Assembly (NCBI GenBank): GCA_032173965.1
Contig: CM063285.1
Coordinates: forward strand, 26,509,660 to 26,573,659
DNA length: 64,000 nt
Direction: 5' to 3'
Origin: Sitta carolinensis
Taxonomy: Eukaryota > Chordata > Aves > Passeriformes > Sittidae
Part shown: positions 27,481 to 39,395 of the stretch, in pieces
Layout: every line of letters starts with the position of its first letter
Numbering within the stretch: position 1 is the stretch's first letter
Notes under the pieces: model-generated
The model's database searches: none
Told to the model about the DNA's origin: nothing
What the model saw: only the letters and a program-made list of their open reading frames with translations
Made by a program: the position numbers and the translations under genes

Positions 27481-29639
27481 ATTACACAGAGTAAAAATCA
27501 TACAAACAAAACCTGCCTAGTATCTACCCCTTCCTCTGACGATCTCTTCCCCCTCGACTGCCCCACTGGGCTTTTTAAGGTAAATGACCAGTCTAAGGGA
27601 GAAGGGTGTATAGCTAGTCATCAACATCCTGGTTCCACAAGATTATATTATGAAAGACGGAACTATCTTTATTCCTCCCACATAGAGTGTTTTTTCATGT
27701 AGATCCCTTTGTTTCGGGAATATATTTTCAACATATTTAGAAATTGTCCAGTTTTTGCTCTCTTAAGTTTTATTTTAGAAAAATTTGCTCCTGTTGAATC
27801 TACTCACAAATAGGTTCCTGTTCAAGATAGAAGTGTTAGATTTTGTATAAATCTGTTTATTTCATCCTGCAATTTTATCACAAGTTATAATCAATTGTAA
27901 AGATTACCTCAGAATCATTTTATATTGGTATCAACTTGTATTATATTCATTTCCCTGGATTACTGCAATTAAATCATGACTATAATTTTTCTACAAAAAT
28001 CTGCACTTTTATGCTCCTTTAACATGACAAAACAAGACTAATTAAAAGTGTTATGTGCTCTATAATTTTTTATTTTATTAATACATAGCACAACTGCAGC
28101 TAAATAATGAACTAATTCTATTAAGCTGGTCCAGCACACTAACTTCTGTTAAAGTAAGTAAGAGAATGAACATTTGAAATTATCACTACAGTTTATAAAT
28201 ACCCATGAAATGCTTTATAAATCAACTTGTTGAGCAGTTCACCTTGTTTTTCAAATATGGGCAACTTATTTCTATCTAAGAATTGCGTGAGTGGAAGAAT
28301 CAGTATTCCATTTGGCTGAAGAGGCTCTTGGAATACCATTTAGAATCTTTAGTTTAGGTAGATTTATATCATTTATGTTGAGTTAAATAACTGCTTTATA
28401 TATTGATTGGGGTTTTATCCCTTTAATGCTCATCCCATTAATGAGGATCAAATAGAAGAGCATTTAAAAGAGAAAAGGAAGGGGTAGAGATACTATTTGT
28501 CCTTCTTAATGGTAAAAAAATGTTTATTTTAAAGTACAAACTGTGCTGTACAACATTAATTTTGTTTAATTATTTAGATCATCTTGGGCAAAATTAAGAA
28601 GCAAGGCAGATGATTAAGACATTTATTTAAGGCATATTTTTTGTCTTTTTCTCAGTGAAAAAGTATATATAATTGGCTTAGAATGGAAGGCAATACAAAT
28701 CAATAGGTATCATATATTTAATGAAAGTCCCAGTTCAATTTTCTGTTACGACCTGATGCCTTATTTTAAAGTCCTGAAGTTGCAGATCATTACAGATAAA
28801 GAGAATGTGCAGGACTTTTCCCAATTCTGGCCAAGATTTATTTTTATTTGTGCAGGACAGACTTTTGAAAACTATTTCTATATGAGGGCAGAATTTGTCA
28901 ATGTTTTTCACAGTTTCATTGATTTCTGTTTGAAGAATAGGTCTGTACTTTATGCATTGACTGGAAGAAGAGAGCTTCAGATGGACAAAACTGTTTGAAT
29001 TCACAATATACAGGTATAAACAACAAAAATCTGTGTCCCCTGTGCTTTTACCAGTGAATACTTTATTATCTAAATTTTTAATTCACATCCAAAATGATGA
29101 CTTCATGGAATTTAATTCCAGTTTCTTGCACATTTTTCAGGATTATGATTACTAACTTTCTTTTTATTTTGTGTATTCAATTCCTACCAGACGGCACTAT
29201 ATCTAAAAAATAGACATATCTTTTAGATAGAAAAGATACAAAAGTCTTTTCATGTTATAAATGCAAGAATTATGCAAATGAAAATTAATTACATATCTAA
29301 AGACACATGGAAAACATTTCTCACATTTCCTGAGCATCCTCAGGATTACCTGAGCATGGTAAAATGGTTACTAGAAATACAAAATAGTCTGGAAGAAATC
29401 ACTGGTTGCCTCAAGACCGAAACTTTAAATTCACAGGAAATATGAGCTTTAGGACCATATGTTTAGATCACATAATTCATGAAGCTCCAATACATTAGGA
29501 TATAACTGTTATAAACTGAATTTGAAGTTTATTATAGGCACCCCTCCTCAAATATATCTAAAGTCTATAAAAATTTCTGTTTTCAAATGTGATAAATGCC
29601 TTAATATTTGCTTCAGCAAACATGACAATTTGCTGTGTG
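27481..29639. other. AT-rich gene-free DNA
   Basis: No gene recognised. Mirror frames on the two strands at 28735-29004 and 28756-28998 show only that this interval lacks stops by chance; neither product has a known domain. Confidence 0.7.
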
Positions 29640-30200
29640 TGACCTATTCTAGCACCAGGATCCCAGAATCAGACCTTTGTCCCTAAGAGCAGGAGGAAAA
29701 ACCCAGTGCAAGGGGCAGTCAGTGAATGTTGGCCCTACATTAGCATGGCAGCTTCCAGGACACTTTCTCAGAATGGAAAGTCCCAAGGAAGTTAATTGCT
29801 TTCTAAATCTATCCACTTCTTCCCTACAAGATAAGGATTTCTCTCTTTGCTGCCCAATGTATCTGGATTTTATTCGTTAGTTTTTGCTAAATTATTTAGT
29901 CCCAGCAGGATGGGTTACAATAATGCCTGATGCCACTGGTGGTACTGTGAGGGTGCGTGGGGGCTGAGGAGGGTGGGAGAAGCAGGTCTGGCTGAAGCAC
30001 AGGAGCCCCTTGTTCACCCAAACTGCAGGAAATCACAACCCTCTAACCTCACCCAAGTACCATCACAGCATCAATCCACAGGGCACTTTCTGTGGACTCC
30101 TGGCAGTAGTACTACTGCACAGTCAAACCCATAAGAAACTGGGAAGTCTAATTCAAAGTTTCCCAAATGTCTGTGCACAAGAGCTGGTTTAGAACTACAT
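29640..30200. other. Unclassified mixed-composition patch
   Basis: Less AT-rich than its surroundings, with a G-rich stretch near 29930-29990 (GAGGGTGCGTGGGGGCTGAG). It contains only short frames without domains. It may belong to the same decayed element cluster as the patches that follow to 31.7 kb, but I found no diagnostic landmark. Confidence 0.35.
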
Positions 30201-30289
30201 AGTTCTCTTTCCTAATGGCTGCACAAATACATACATGCTCCTAGTAGGAAAAATTTAAGAAATTATGCAAGGTTAGCTAACAGTACTGA

Positions 30290-30740
30290 AGAAAAGCTTT
30301 TTGCCTCAGTGATGACCAAGATTTGGGATTGTCCAGGCAGAGTAGTTGGGCAGGGCATCAGGAGCAGCAGAAGGGTTGCTTCTCTGCAGGGTGTGCAGGC
30401 ATGAGGCAGCTGGGCTGTCTCCTCAGTCGCTGACATGGTCCCACAGCTGGACACAGGCAGTCAAGGAGCAGCAGAGGGGTTGGCAAGCATTGGGAAGGAT
30501 GTCAGGAAGCCATGTGTGAGCCCAGGGCAGGAAATTGACCTGCCCAGGGACAGGGCTGGGCACCTGGCTGGGCTGGACTGGTATCCTGTGCCATGCCAGG
30601 AAGGGCCACTACTGCACTGAGAACCCTGAAAAAAGGAAAAGATCTTGCACATCTTCCTCTGATGGTCCTAATGGAGGGTTTGAAGAAGATTCCAGGTCAA
30701 AGAATTGTGGAAGCAATTTATTCAACTGACAGGATTTCTC
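30290..30740 (-). mobile_element. GC-rich patch, possible decayed LTR or ERV fragment
   Basis: GC-rich DNA with overlapping frames on both strands. Read on the minus strand, a polyA-type AATAAA (TTTATT at 30717-30722) is followed by a U5-like transition and then very GC-rich sequence, an order that would suit LTR followed by leader. A strong inverted repeat lies at 30521-30549. No primer-binding site, target duplication or retroviral protein is recognisable, so the mobile-element call is tentative. Confidence 0.35.
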
Positions 30741-31226
30741 TCCCCCAGGTATGTGCCTTTTTGACATAGATAATATTGTCAGCCAGACAACACAGCTTTT
30801 CTTTTTTGTCACTCGAAGAGTACTTGCTGAAAAAAGAACTTGCCTTATTTAGAAATAAAAATCTTAGTTGTTTTGAGAGAAATTTTCAGTAAAGGTACAT
30901 AAATATGTTTTCTTCAAAACAGATTTTTAACTAATACATTACTTACTGTTATTTAAAAGCAGTTAAACAAGGTGTGGTGGGACATCTGTTCTTGTGCCTG
31001 CTCTGTGATCTCAAGAGCACTTGATAATCCTTGACTCAAGCAGCTGAGGTCTTGGAGAGACCTCAAGAGCAGTGTCTTTTGGCCATAACATGAGCTCTTG
31101 CATAGTAAATGTGGGAACAATTCTGGCTGTAACAGGAACATCAGCTGCCTGTCCGAGGTGGGGAACAAAGGATAAGTGACTAACCACGCTAGCCAAGGTA
31201 AATCATTTTCCTGAATCATCACCCAA

Positions 31227-31300
31227 GTGAAATGGTACTGTTGTTATCAGCCCCTCTGAAAAAAAATAATCTTAGTCGAGTGAAATGGTACCATTGTTAT
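31227..31300 (+). repeat. Direct repeat, 21-bp unit spaced 53 bp
   Basis: The unit GTGAAATGGTAC-NN-TTGTTAT occurs at 31227-31247 and 31280-31300, differing only at the two N positions (19 of 21 identical). Confidence 0.85.
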
Positions 31301-31539
31301 AGAATTTTGAGTAATTTCAGGAATTATTGACTTGAGATATAGTCAGGATGAAAGTGATGACTACAGGCAATCATCTTGCAACCCAATAAAGAGCAAGCCT
31401 AAGTGAGGCCCTTTTAGAAGTGTCCTACTCAGAAGGAGGTGTTGGCACAGCCCACTGCAGCCAGGAGAGCTCAGAGTTTGGAGACTCCCAAGTTTGCAAT
31501 ACTTGGAAGGCCATTGCTGGCAACCAGGCCAAGGCTCAT

Positions 31540-31555
31540 ACACACACACACACAC
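31540..31555 (+). repeat. Short CA microsatellite
   Basis: An uninterrupted CA run of about 7.5 units. Confidence 0.9.
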
Positions 31556-31719
31556 TGCTCAAGGTGCAGCCCATGCCTGCTGAGGAACACTGAGGGGTTT
31601 AATGTGAATATTACATTGAACCCAAGGGGAACCTCTGGCGTCTTTACACACATAGATATAGATGCATATGTCTCTGCCTCTCTGTGTCATGAATTGTTTA
31701 TGGTGTGAATGTTGCTATG

Positions 31720-33744
31720 AAGTCACTGTAAAAATTGTAGAAAATCCTATTGAATTAATTTAGTATTGGTGGCAGACCAGTGCATCTTAGAACAGTGTGG
31801 AAAAGGAAGGATTAAACTCCAGTTCTCAATTCCCCCATGATTCTGTTCTGAAAATAAATGCAGAGCCTGCACTACAGATTATTTCTAAGAATCAGGGAAA
31901 AAACTATCATTACTGAGAGAGCTGTATAAAGGGCTGGCTCAGGATCTGTTGACTCTGAAGATACATGTTGCAGAGGTTCCTGATTCATAGCTTTCACAGA
32001 GACCCCTAAAGCAAGCAGAATTTACATCTGCTATAAATTTAAACTGCTATCCTTACAATTTCCTCTACTGCAAACACAAATTAATAATGCTGCAAACAAA
32101 ATTAATTACTTTCTAAAAGAAAAAAAAAAAAAGGAGTTTTCAAATCAGGATTTCAGGAAGCAAGACAGGTTTCCTGTTAAACTAATCAGGTCTTTAAAAA
32201 TCATTTTCATTAGGGAATGTTTTAAATTAACAAAACTGACTTCACTGAAACTCAGAAGATTTTCATATCACATTCCTATTTAAAATGACAAGTGGCTAAT
32301 AGTATTTCTTTTTGACAAGTTAAACCTTTAAACATACGTGTCCAAGGAAATTTATAATGAGTTTGAAAAATGAGTTACTCCAATTGGAAACATTACTGGT
32401 AGCTATTCAAATACAACTTTTACTGTAATTTCCACTATTAAATCAGCGATCCACATTACAAACATTCTTTTCTGGTTTTGGCAAATACATAATTTTTATC
32501 CTCACTTGCTTCTGTCCTTAACCTATACCATGCATCTCTGTTTATTATGGCCTGAAACACATGGCTTGACTTCATCTTTAGTCTAAGCCATCTCACCTAC
32601 CTTCAGAAGACAAAAAGCTGATGAAGCTTCTCCTTCTATTAAACTTTAAACTTTGACCCTGGTTTAATAACTCAAAAAAAAATAAAAAAAGCAAAAAAAA
32701 AAAAAAAGCCAAAAAACTTTGTGCACTAGACTAAGAGGTATGATTCTATCCAGAAACTATTAATGATTTTCCTAAATTCCTCACATTTATCTTCCTAGCT
32801 TCATATATGTTGATAGACTACCTAAAATTGATGACTACCCTGATCACTACTTTCTGCATGTAAAAGTACTGCCTTACTGGTAATCAGATAAACTGTATGT
32901 GACACAATATAAAAGTCATAAAAATTAGGATATTATTACATGCAAATCCTGTATGTAATAAAATTGTTTTTATTGTAAGCAATAAAATTGCTTGTCACAT
33001 ATAAAATATTTTTATCTTAACACCTGAACTAGTGTATCATATCTGGAATTCTGTTCTGGATTCTCAAGTATGAGAGAGATGGAGTTATTGGACAGACTGC
33101 AGAAAAAGTGTGCTAACATAAAATACTCAAGCATCTCTCAAAATCCGAGATATAAATTATATTGTATTGCTCTCACCGTTTGACAGCTCTATAGATAAGA
33201 GTCTCTTATTGCTTTTAGTTCTGAACTCTGATTTGAAAAATAAATTATAATTCACAATAGGTTAAAAATCTAACATTAAATTATTGCTACAAGGGAGAAA
33301 TTACTAAAATAATATGCAACCTTCAGTCAACTTTTAATACAGTTTGGAGGAGAGTAAGATGGTATCAGTGCATTTTTGGCCTTAAACTATTTAGAAAATC
33401 TTGCAAGAACATATATTTCATGTATCATGTAGAATTTATATTATAGCAAAATATGCTATTATACATATTCTTTTGTATTTTCTTATAGCTTTAGAACCAA
33501 ACAATTAGGGTAGGGTGAATAATCAGAACTGCAGAAACAGTTGCATATTTTACCAAATGTGCACAATTTTTTATTACTTATTTTCAATTTAGATTTTTTT
33601 AAATTCCATTCCTGTGGCAATTGTTTTTCATGTGCAGTATATGTATGTGTAGTCATAGCTGCCCCTGAAAATATTCCTTGTATTTATCCCAGTGGCTAAT
33701 TACATAGTTACATCAATGTGGAAAAGTTTACAAAAACAGACAAC
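31720..33744. other. AT-rich gene-free DNA
   Basis: No gene recognised. It contains short A-rich runs (12-14 A at about 32119-32132) and the A-rich low-complexity tract listed separately. Confidence 0.72.
32674..32716 (+). repeat. A-rich low-complexity tract
   Basis: A runs broken by single T, GC and GCC. No retroposed body is recognisable upstream, so it is called low-complexity DNA. Confidence 0.85.
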
Positions 33745-33860
<116 letters not shown>

Positions 33861-34286
33861 ACTGCTTTTAAAAAGGACAAAATATTTGCATATATTTAAG
33901 AAAAACAGTAAGATACAGAAAAAAAGGATAGTTAACATTATTCATCAAAGGAATAAAAAAACTTATGAGGCCTGAAGACTGTGTTTCATTTACTTTTTTC
34001 AGTTTTATTCAGCAAAACCAGGCTGAGAGGGGTTATGACTGCTTTTTTAGATACATCATTGGGTAACCACTTAAGAGGAAAAAGAGCTATAGAAGACAAA
34101 GCATATTGTTGGCATGAAAATAAATGTGTAAGCACTAACTAAGAAAAAATTATGCTAGAAATAAGGGAAAAAAATCTCTAATCATCAAGGAAGTGATTCT
34201 CTGGAACATTCCAAGAACAATACCTGGTGACCCAGTGGAACACTCCTTATCCTCAGCCTTCACTTTTCATATGTTTAAAACATTGT

Positions 34287-34306
34287 GGGCTGCGGTCTCG
34301 CAGCCC
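34287..34306. repeat. Perfect GC-rich hairpin, 8-bp stem and 4-nt loop
   Basis: GGGCTGCG, loop GTCT, then CGCAGCCC: all eight pairs are Watson-Crick and seven are G-C. It is followed by CTTCC rather than a T run, so it does not look like a polymerase III terminator. Its function, if any, is unknown. Confidence 0.85.
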
Positions 34307-35079
34307 TTCCCAACAGCTGTGACTTCTTGCTACATTAGCTAAATATCACTTTAAAGAGTATAGAGGAATACAAGGAGAAAAGAATTCACGCTGTAAAAAG
34401 TGAAAATATATTTTTAGAATAACACTAAAGCTGAAAACTTCATTTTTATGGATTTCCAAACAGAGTTTTTCAGGGTTTTTAAGTATTTTGCCAGTTTGTC
34501 AAAAGAAATGCTGTCCTTGAGGATTTGCCCTGCAGTTTTATAGCTATGAGTCTTTCTTATTTACAACTGTGTTATGCAGGTCACCTGGTAGTAGCATAAA
34601 TGAGTATGAAACAGTGGTGATATTTAGTCATTCCTAATAAGAATGCCGACTAGGAGATATGTGTTCCAAATGGTCAAGAGATGAATTATGTTATGGAATA
34701 GAGAGCATGGAAACCACAAGCTACCTATTAAATTCTTGGTATTTCAGTGGAAAGAACTGTGGATTATCAACAAGACTAATTATTCTGAAATGCTAATTTT
34801 GAAATCTCTGGCAGACTATTAGGTGTTGTCAGTGTTACAGATGTATTTACTAGGACAAGGAATATGTTTGTGGGTAAGAGAGAGGTTTATCCTCCATACT
34901 ATTCCAGCTTCTGACAGGGCTGCATAGCTGTTTAAGCCTATGCATCAGTAGCTGACACACCAGTTGCTTCTTTATAAACAACATTTCTTTTATCGTAATC
35001 ACCACTATTTATCTTTGGCTGGTTGCTTGCATATTTCTATAGAAGAGGACACATGGGCTCCAAGAGGATTGTGAGAAGG

Positions 35080-35094
35080 AAAAAAAAAAAAAAA
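35080..35094 (+). repeat. poly(A) run, 15 A
   Basis: A homopolymer A run followed by CAAAACC. No retrotransposon body is recognisable immediately 5' of it. Confidence 0.85.
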
Positions 35095-37723
35095 CAAAAC
35101 CTAGAGATATTCTGAGCTAAGGCAGCTACGCTGTATGAGCACTGCAACATCTCTTTCAGTCCCTCCATGTAGGAAGGCATATCCAGAGGTCAGGAATGAA
35201 ATTATGGAGCCACTTGATGCAAAGCTGCAACATCCCTCAATCTTCACGTAATCCAGGAAGGACAAAGGTTATATGAAAGCACCTTTTTGTTCCACAAACA
35301 CACACATTTCTCTCAAGAAATATGGAAAGAAATTTAGCATCACAATTAGTTTTTTCTAATGTACAATACATGCACATTTCATTCCCTGGGGTCATTTCCA
35401 AAGAATTTGGTTACCCCACCACCGCCATCTACTTATGTTTTCAGATCTAGAAATATGCAATAAGAACTGTAGTCACAATTCTTAACTTAATTGGCATTCT
35501 TTCAAGTGCAATTATATCTAAAAGATTGGCCTTTATTCTTGCCACACTGCTACTTAAAATGCCTGATTCTATTTTAATACACTGACCATATTCACTCATT
35601 TTAAATATCACTCTGACATCTCTACAACAAAAATCACTGGACTTGAGAGGTTCATTCAATTAATGGTTTTAACATTTAGAGTAATAAAAAGTAGATATTT
35701 TCCCTATAAAAACTTTAATTGTTTCATTCTTTTCCCTATGAATGTTGAAGTCAAGGAAAATAAAGAGCTGAAAATATGCTTCATCCTTTATCTAGCCCAC
35801 TTTTGAAAATAGATATTTTCTTTATGTTCAGATAACTTTAATTTACTCAAGCAAGATTACTCATTTCAGAGAATAGGGTTCCTGTGGAGGTCGCTTTTGT
35901 TTTTTCCAACTGATGGAAACAAAGGAAAAATATTGCTGCTACTGCTTATGGTCTGGCAGTTGCTGGCAGTCTCTATACTTTGATCAGATTAAACCTAAAT
36001 ACACTATCTCTGTACTTCTTGAGTCATTTTTGCATCAGACTGTTTTTTTAAAAGGAGAAAGAAGGAATCTTGAAGCCTTGATTTTTGAATTTTTTTCCTC
36101 TACCCTAGAGAATATATTTAATATAAACAGAATTTAAACTGGAAGACAATAGTTTTAATGAGTTACATTATTTTAAAAAAATAAAATAAAATGAAGACTC
36201 TAACTTTAAAAAAACATCTTTATAGACCTAAAAGAATATTTTTTTGGGGGGGGAGAAATAGTCCCATTTGGTTTTATTTATGAAAATACAAACAACATAA
36301 ATATTTCTGAAATTTTTAAAAAAAAATTAACTTTCTTTAAGAGCACGAAATAGTTTGTATGACTAATACTCACCTATGGGTGATACAGAAAGTCAAAAGC
36401 CAGTAATTCTGCAAAGTGTAAACTGAAATATTTGCCTCATAAGTATGTTAGTTTCTCAGCATATTAGAATTCCTCATCCTATTACAGCACATTACAAGCC
36501 TCCATAAAATTCCAATAAAGAGTGTCATAAGGAAGAAAATAATAAAACCAAGATGAGTGACGTTCTTAAGCAGCATGCTGATACCTCTCTGCCTTTGCAG
36601 GGTGGAGGCAAACATCTTGGCAAACACCAACAGATGAGAAGGAAACTGAAAGTTCTTGACACAGGCTGGTGTATGTCTGTGCAGGTGGCATGGTAAATTT
36701 AATTTAACATTTTCAAATACTCAGGAACTAAAAGAGAATGCATCTGGTATACATAAACTTGTTGCAGTTTTGGTTTACAATTTTCTTTTCACAGTCTCTT
36801 TTCAAAGATGCTTTATTTTTGGCATTTTTGTGACACATTGCCTGGTGCAAAATTATTGTGATGGATATGTTGCTTTTAAGCGTGGGGGTAAATGATAATT
36901 TTAATGGACAATACACATGACATAAGGGATCATCAATAGAAGTTTGGTTTGGAGCAGATTATTCTGCATGATCCAGCAAGTACTAACAAATTCAAAATTA
37001 AAATCAAATGAAATGAAGTATCCTGAGGGAAGAAAAAGGAAATATTTGAGAGACCAGGAGTATATTATAATGAAAAGGAAAACATTCTTAATTTAATAAG
37101 GGTGAATTATTAAGTGTTCTGACAATTGTAGCATCCTTCCAATATACTAAATTTGCCTTCCAAATAATGTGTACAATGACGAGCAAGAGGAGTAGAATGA
37201 ATGATTTTATTCCACATGCCAACATTCTGTTTCTTCTTAAATTAAATTGTTTAGGGACATAATGAAACTGTCCTAATGTAGCACAACAATTTAAACCCAA
37301 AATCTCACTTTGCAGTTCCATAAGACACACTATATTTGCAATGAAATTCTTAAACTCTTTCATCTTGTAGTCTTAGTTCTCTTTCTAAGATGCTTAAACG
37401 AATTTATCCCAAGGCACTCTAGCCTGTTTCAAACAATATACTGTTTCAGAGATTTTTGATGGGGAAGTGGAAAAACTTCCAAGGTAGTAAGAATTATGAA
37501 ACTTATCTTTTCATCTATCTAGGAGCTGGCAATACATGGATTTTCTGTGATTAAGTATGCTTCTTCTGAGGAAATCTGTATCTTGAAAAGCCATAGATTT
37601 TCTTGAAAGCACTAATTCCACTGGATTCTATAATTTAATCATAGTTAGCCATATAACAAATATGTAGAAACTTTTCCTCATGATGATTCCAAATGTAATG
37701 CCATATAGTCTTATTTAGGATAT

Positions 37724-38135
37724 TGTCCTTGTTCCTGCTAGGACAGGGCCAATTTTTGCAGTAGCTAGGAGGTGCCATGGCTAGGACCTGGAGCTTGCTC
37801 CATGCTACCTCACATCACTGCCAGGGTGGGGAGAAGGGGTCCCTCCTGGGTCCCTTCCAGTTTGGCACGGCATCATGGATGGGGCAGCTGAGTATTGCTG
37901 TTTCCATCTGAATAATTTGCCTCTTGCTTGTACTGTCTGTGATTACTACTGTTGCTGTTAGTCTTTCTTTCCTTATCTCATTTCTGTTTCCACTAAACTG
38001 TTCTTATCTTCACCCATGATCTTTACCTTTCCTGCCTCCAGTTCTCCAGTCCAGCCCTCTGCAAATGAAGGAGAAGGGTGGGAGTGAGAGAACAGTGCAT
38101 GGGTTTAGTGGGAACACCATTCCTAAACCGTAACA
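37724..38135 (+). mobile_element. Solo LTR of an avian endogenous retrovirus
   Basis: A discrete 412-bp block beginning TGTCCTTGTTCCTGCTAGGA and ending TAAACCGTAACA, so it has the TGT...ACA ends expected of an LTR. Internal landmarks are CAGTAGCTAGGAGGTGCCA, CATCACTGCCAGGGTGGGGA, GGGTCCCTTCCAGT, TTTGCCTCTTGCTTGTACTG and ACTAAACTGTTCTTATCTTC. I recognise this as a common bird LTR type, related in its CAGTAGCT and AACTGTTCTTATC motifs to ERVL-like LTRs; the exact family is inference. No internal retroviral sequence flanks it, so it is a solo LTR left by recombination. A 5-bp target duplication was not evident, suggesting age. Confidence 0.82.
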
Positions 38136-39099
38136 AAAATCTTTATGCTCAGACAATGAAAGGTCAAAAGGATATGCTGGCTGCCTTGTAAATATCTCAA
38201 TACATACAGCTAAGTTTTTCTTGAATAGTTTCCCAGAAAATATAAAAAGGGCCTTGTTTTAGAAAGTCAACTTGTCTAACACAATTTCACTCTTTTTAAT
38301 TGTCTTTCATTTTTAAATTTTTTGTTGACATGCCAACAAGAACAGACCACATCTGAGATGACATGATTCAAGTACTCTGACATAATGTCTTCAAGGATTC
38401 AAATTGTCATAGACTTCATAAACTCAGAAAGAACAGTTCAAATTCTCAATAGGCAACAGAGGAAATTGACATTTTATGTATATGTAGTAGAAAAAATAAG
38501 ATGCAAAGTGCAATATTTTTATTTTCCTTTAAAAGCAAACAAGCACATCAATCGTGGTGACAAAAATGGATTAATTTTTATAACGTGAAAAAGCATGCTG
38601 AGTACCAAAACAAAGAGACAATGTTGTCAGCGTAAGGCAATTTTATTTTTTCAGGTTTTATAATATTTGACATGTTTTATAAATGTTCAAGTCCTGGAAT
38701 CATGGAATCTTAAAAGTCTGTAGTTTTTAACTTATTTACTATAAAATTAAGCTCTGAAGTTCTCACCATCGTGATAAAAGGGACTATGAGGGATAAAATT
38801 TAAGATTTCTTTGAAAACAGGGCAAGTTAAAAGATCTAAACTTTTCTGTCATTTTAAGTGTCATGAAAATAAAATATTTTCATGAACATAGGGACTTCCC
38901 TTACTGTGTTGAGCACCAACTCAGTGCTGTTAAGGAAATTTTCCTGTCTGACCCTCTAGAATCCACACTGTCAGTCACTCTTGCACCACCTGAGCTGGGA
39001 CCAAGGAGCCTTCCTGATTTCACACTCCACACTCACACAGTCGCACCAGATTCCCTTACCATCTCAATCCTAGGTTTCCCATAGCAGGCTCCCAAATCC
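38136..39099. other. AT-rich gene-free DNA
   Basis: No gene recognised. The 73-codon frame at 38863-39084 runs into a more GC-balanced segment beside the next patch and shows no domain. Confidence 0.68.
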
Positions 39100-39395
39100 T
39101 TTAAATAATTTAATCATAGTGCAACAACTAGCTAGTAAAATAACAGCTCGAGCTGGTGCCTCTGAGGAGGGACCCAGAAAAAAGGAACTCCTGGGGTTTT
39201 TAACCCTCACAGTCTAAGGGGCAGCAGTCTGGCATCCTCTGCTCCTGCCTTGTCTCCCAGTGTCCAGTCACCTGGCTGGGCTATAGGTCCCTGTTCCCCT
39301 TGGTTATGCAAAGGGTGGGCCCCTCTGCTCAGGCTTGGGCTCCTGGCCCCGTAGAGGTCAGCCTGCCGCTCCCACTGCTGCCAGCACTGAATCTA
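39100..39395 (-). mobile_element. GC-rich patch, possible LTR fragment
   Basis: A GC-rich island with sharp edges against AT-rich DNA. Read on the minus strand it goes from GC-rich U3-like sequence through GGGTTAAAAACCCC (TATA-like) to a GGCACCAGCTCGAGCTG block, an arrangement compatible with a decayed LTR. No polyA signal, target duplication or internal retroviral sequence is identifiable. Two perfect palindromes lie at its low-coordinate edge. Confidence 0.38.

Larger units (their letters stand above)
30960..31640 (+). mobile_element. Possible degraded LTR with internal direct repeat
   Basis: A block less AT-rich than the flanks, starting with TGTGGTGGGACATC at about 30970. An AATAAA lies at 31385-31390 inside CAACCCAATAAAGAGCAAGC, a context typical of R regions. 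A 21-base unit occurs twice (31227-31247 and 31280-31300), as U3 enhancers sometimes do. The possible 3' end near CTCTGGCGTCTTTACA (about 31640) is uncertain and no target-site duplication was found. Alternatives are a different repeat type or unique sequence. The frames on it have no domain. Confidence 0.4.
33861..37720. other. AT-rich gene-free DNA
   Basis: No gene recognised. It contains a GC-rich hairpin (34287-34306) and a poly(A) run (35080-35094), both listed separately. Frames of 60-91 codons at 35447-35659, 35913-36137, 36448-36916 and 37088-37363 are AT-biased, partly antisense to one another and lack domains. Confidence 0.72.

Noticed and set aside
28735..29004. Overlapping 80-89 codon frames on opposite strands
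   Set aside because: Simultaneous open frames on both strands with no domains indicate a chance lack of stops.
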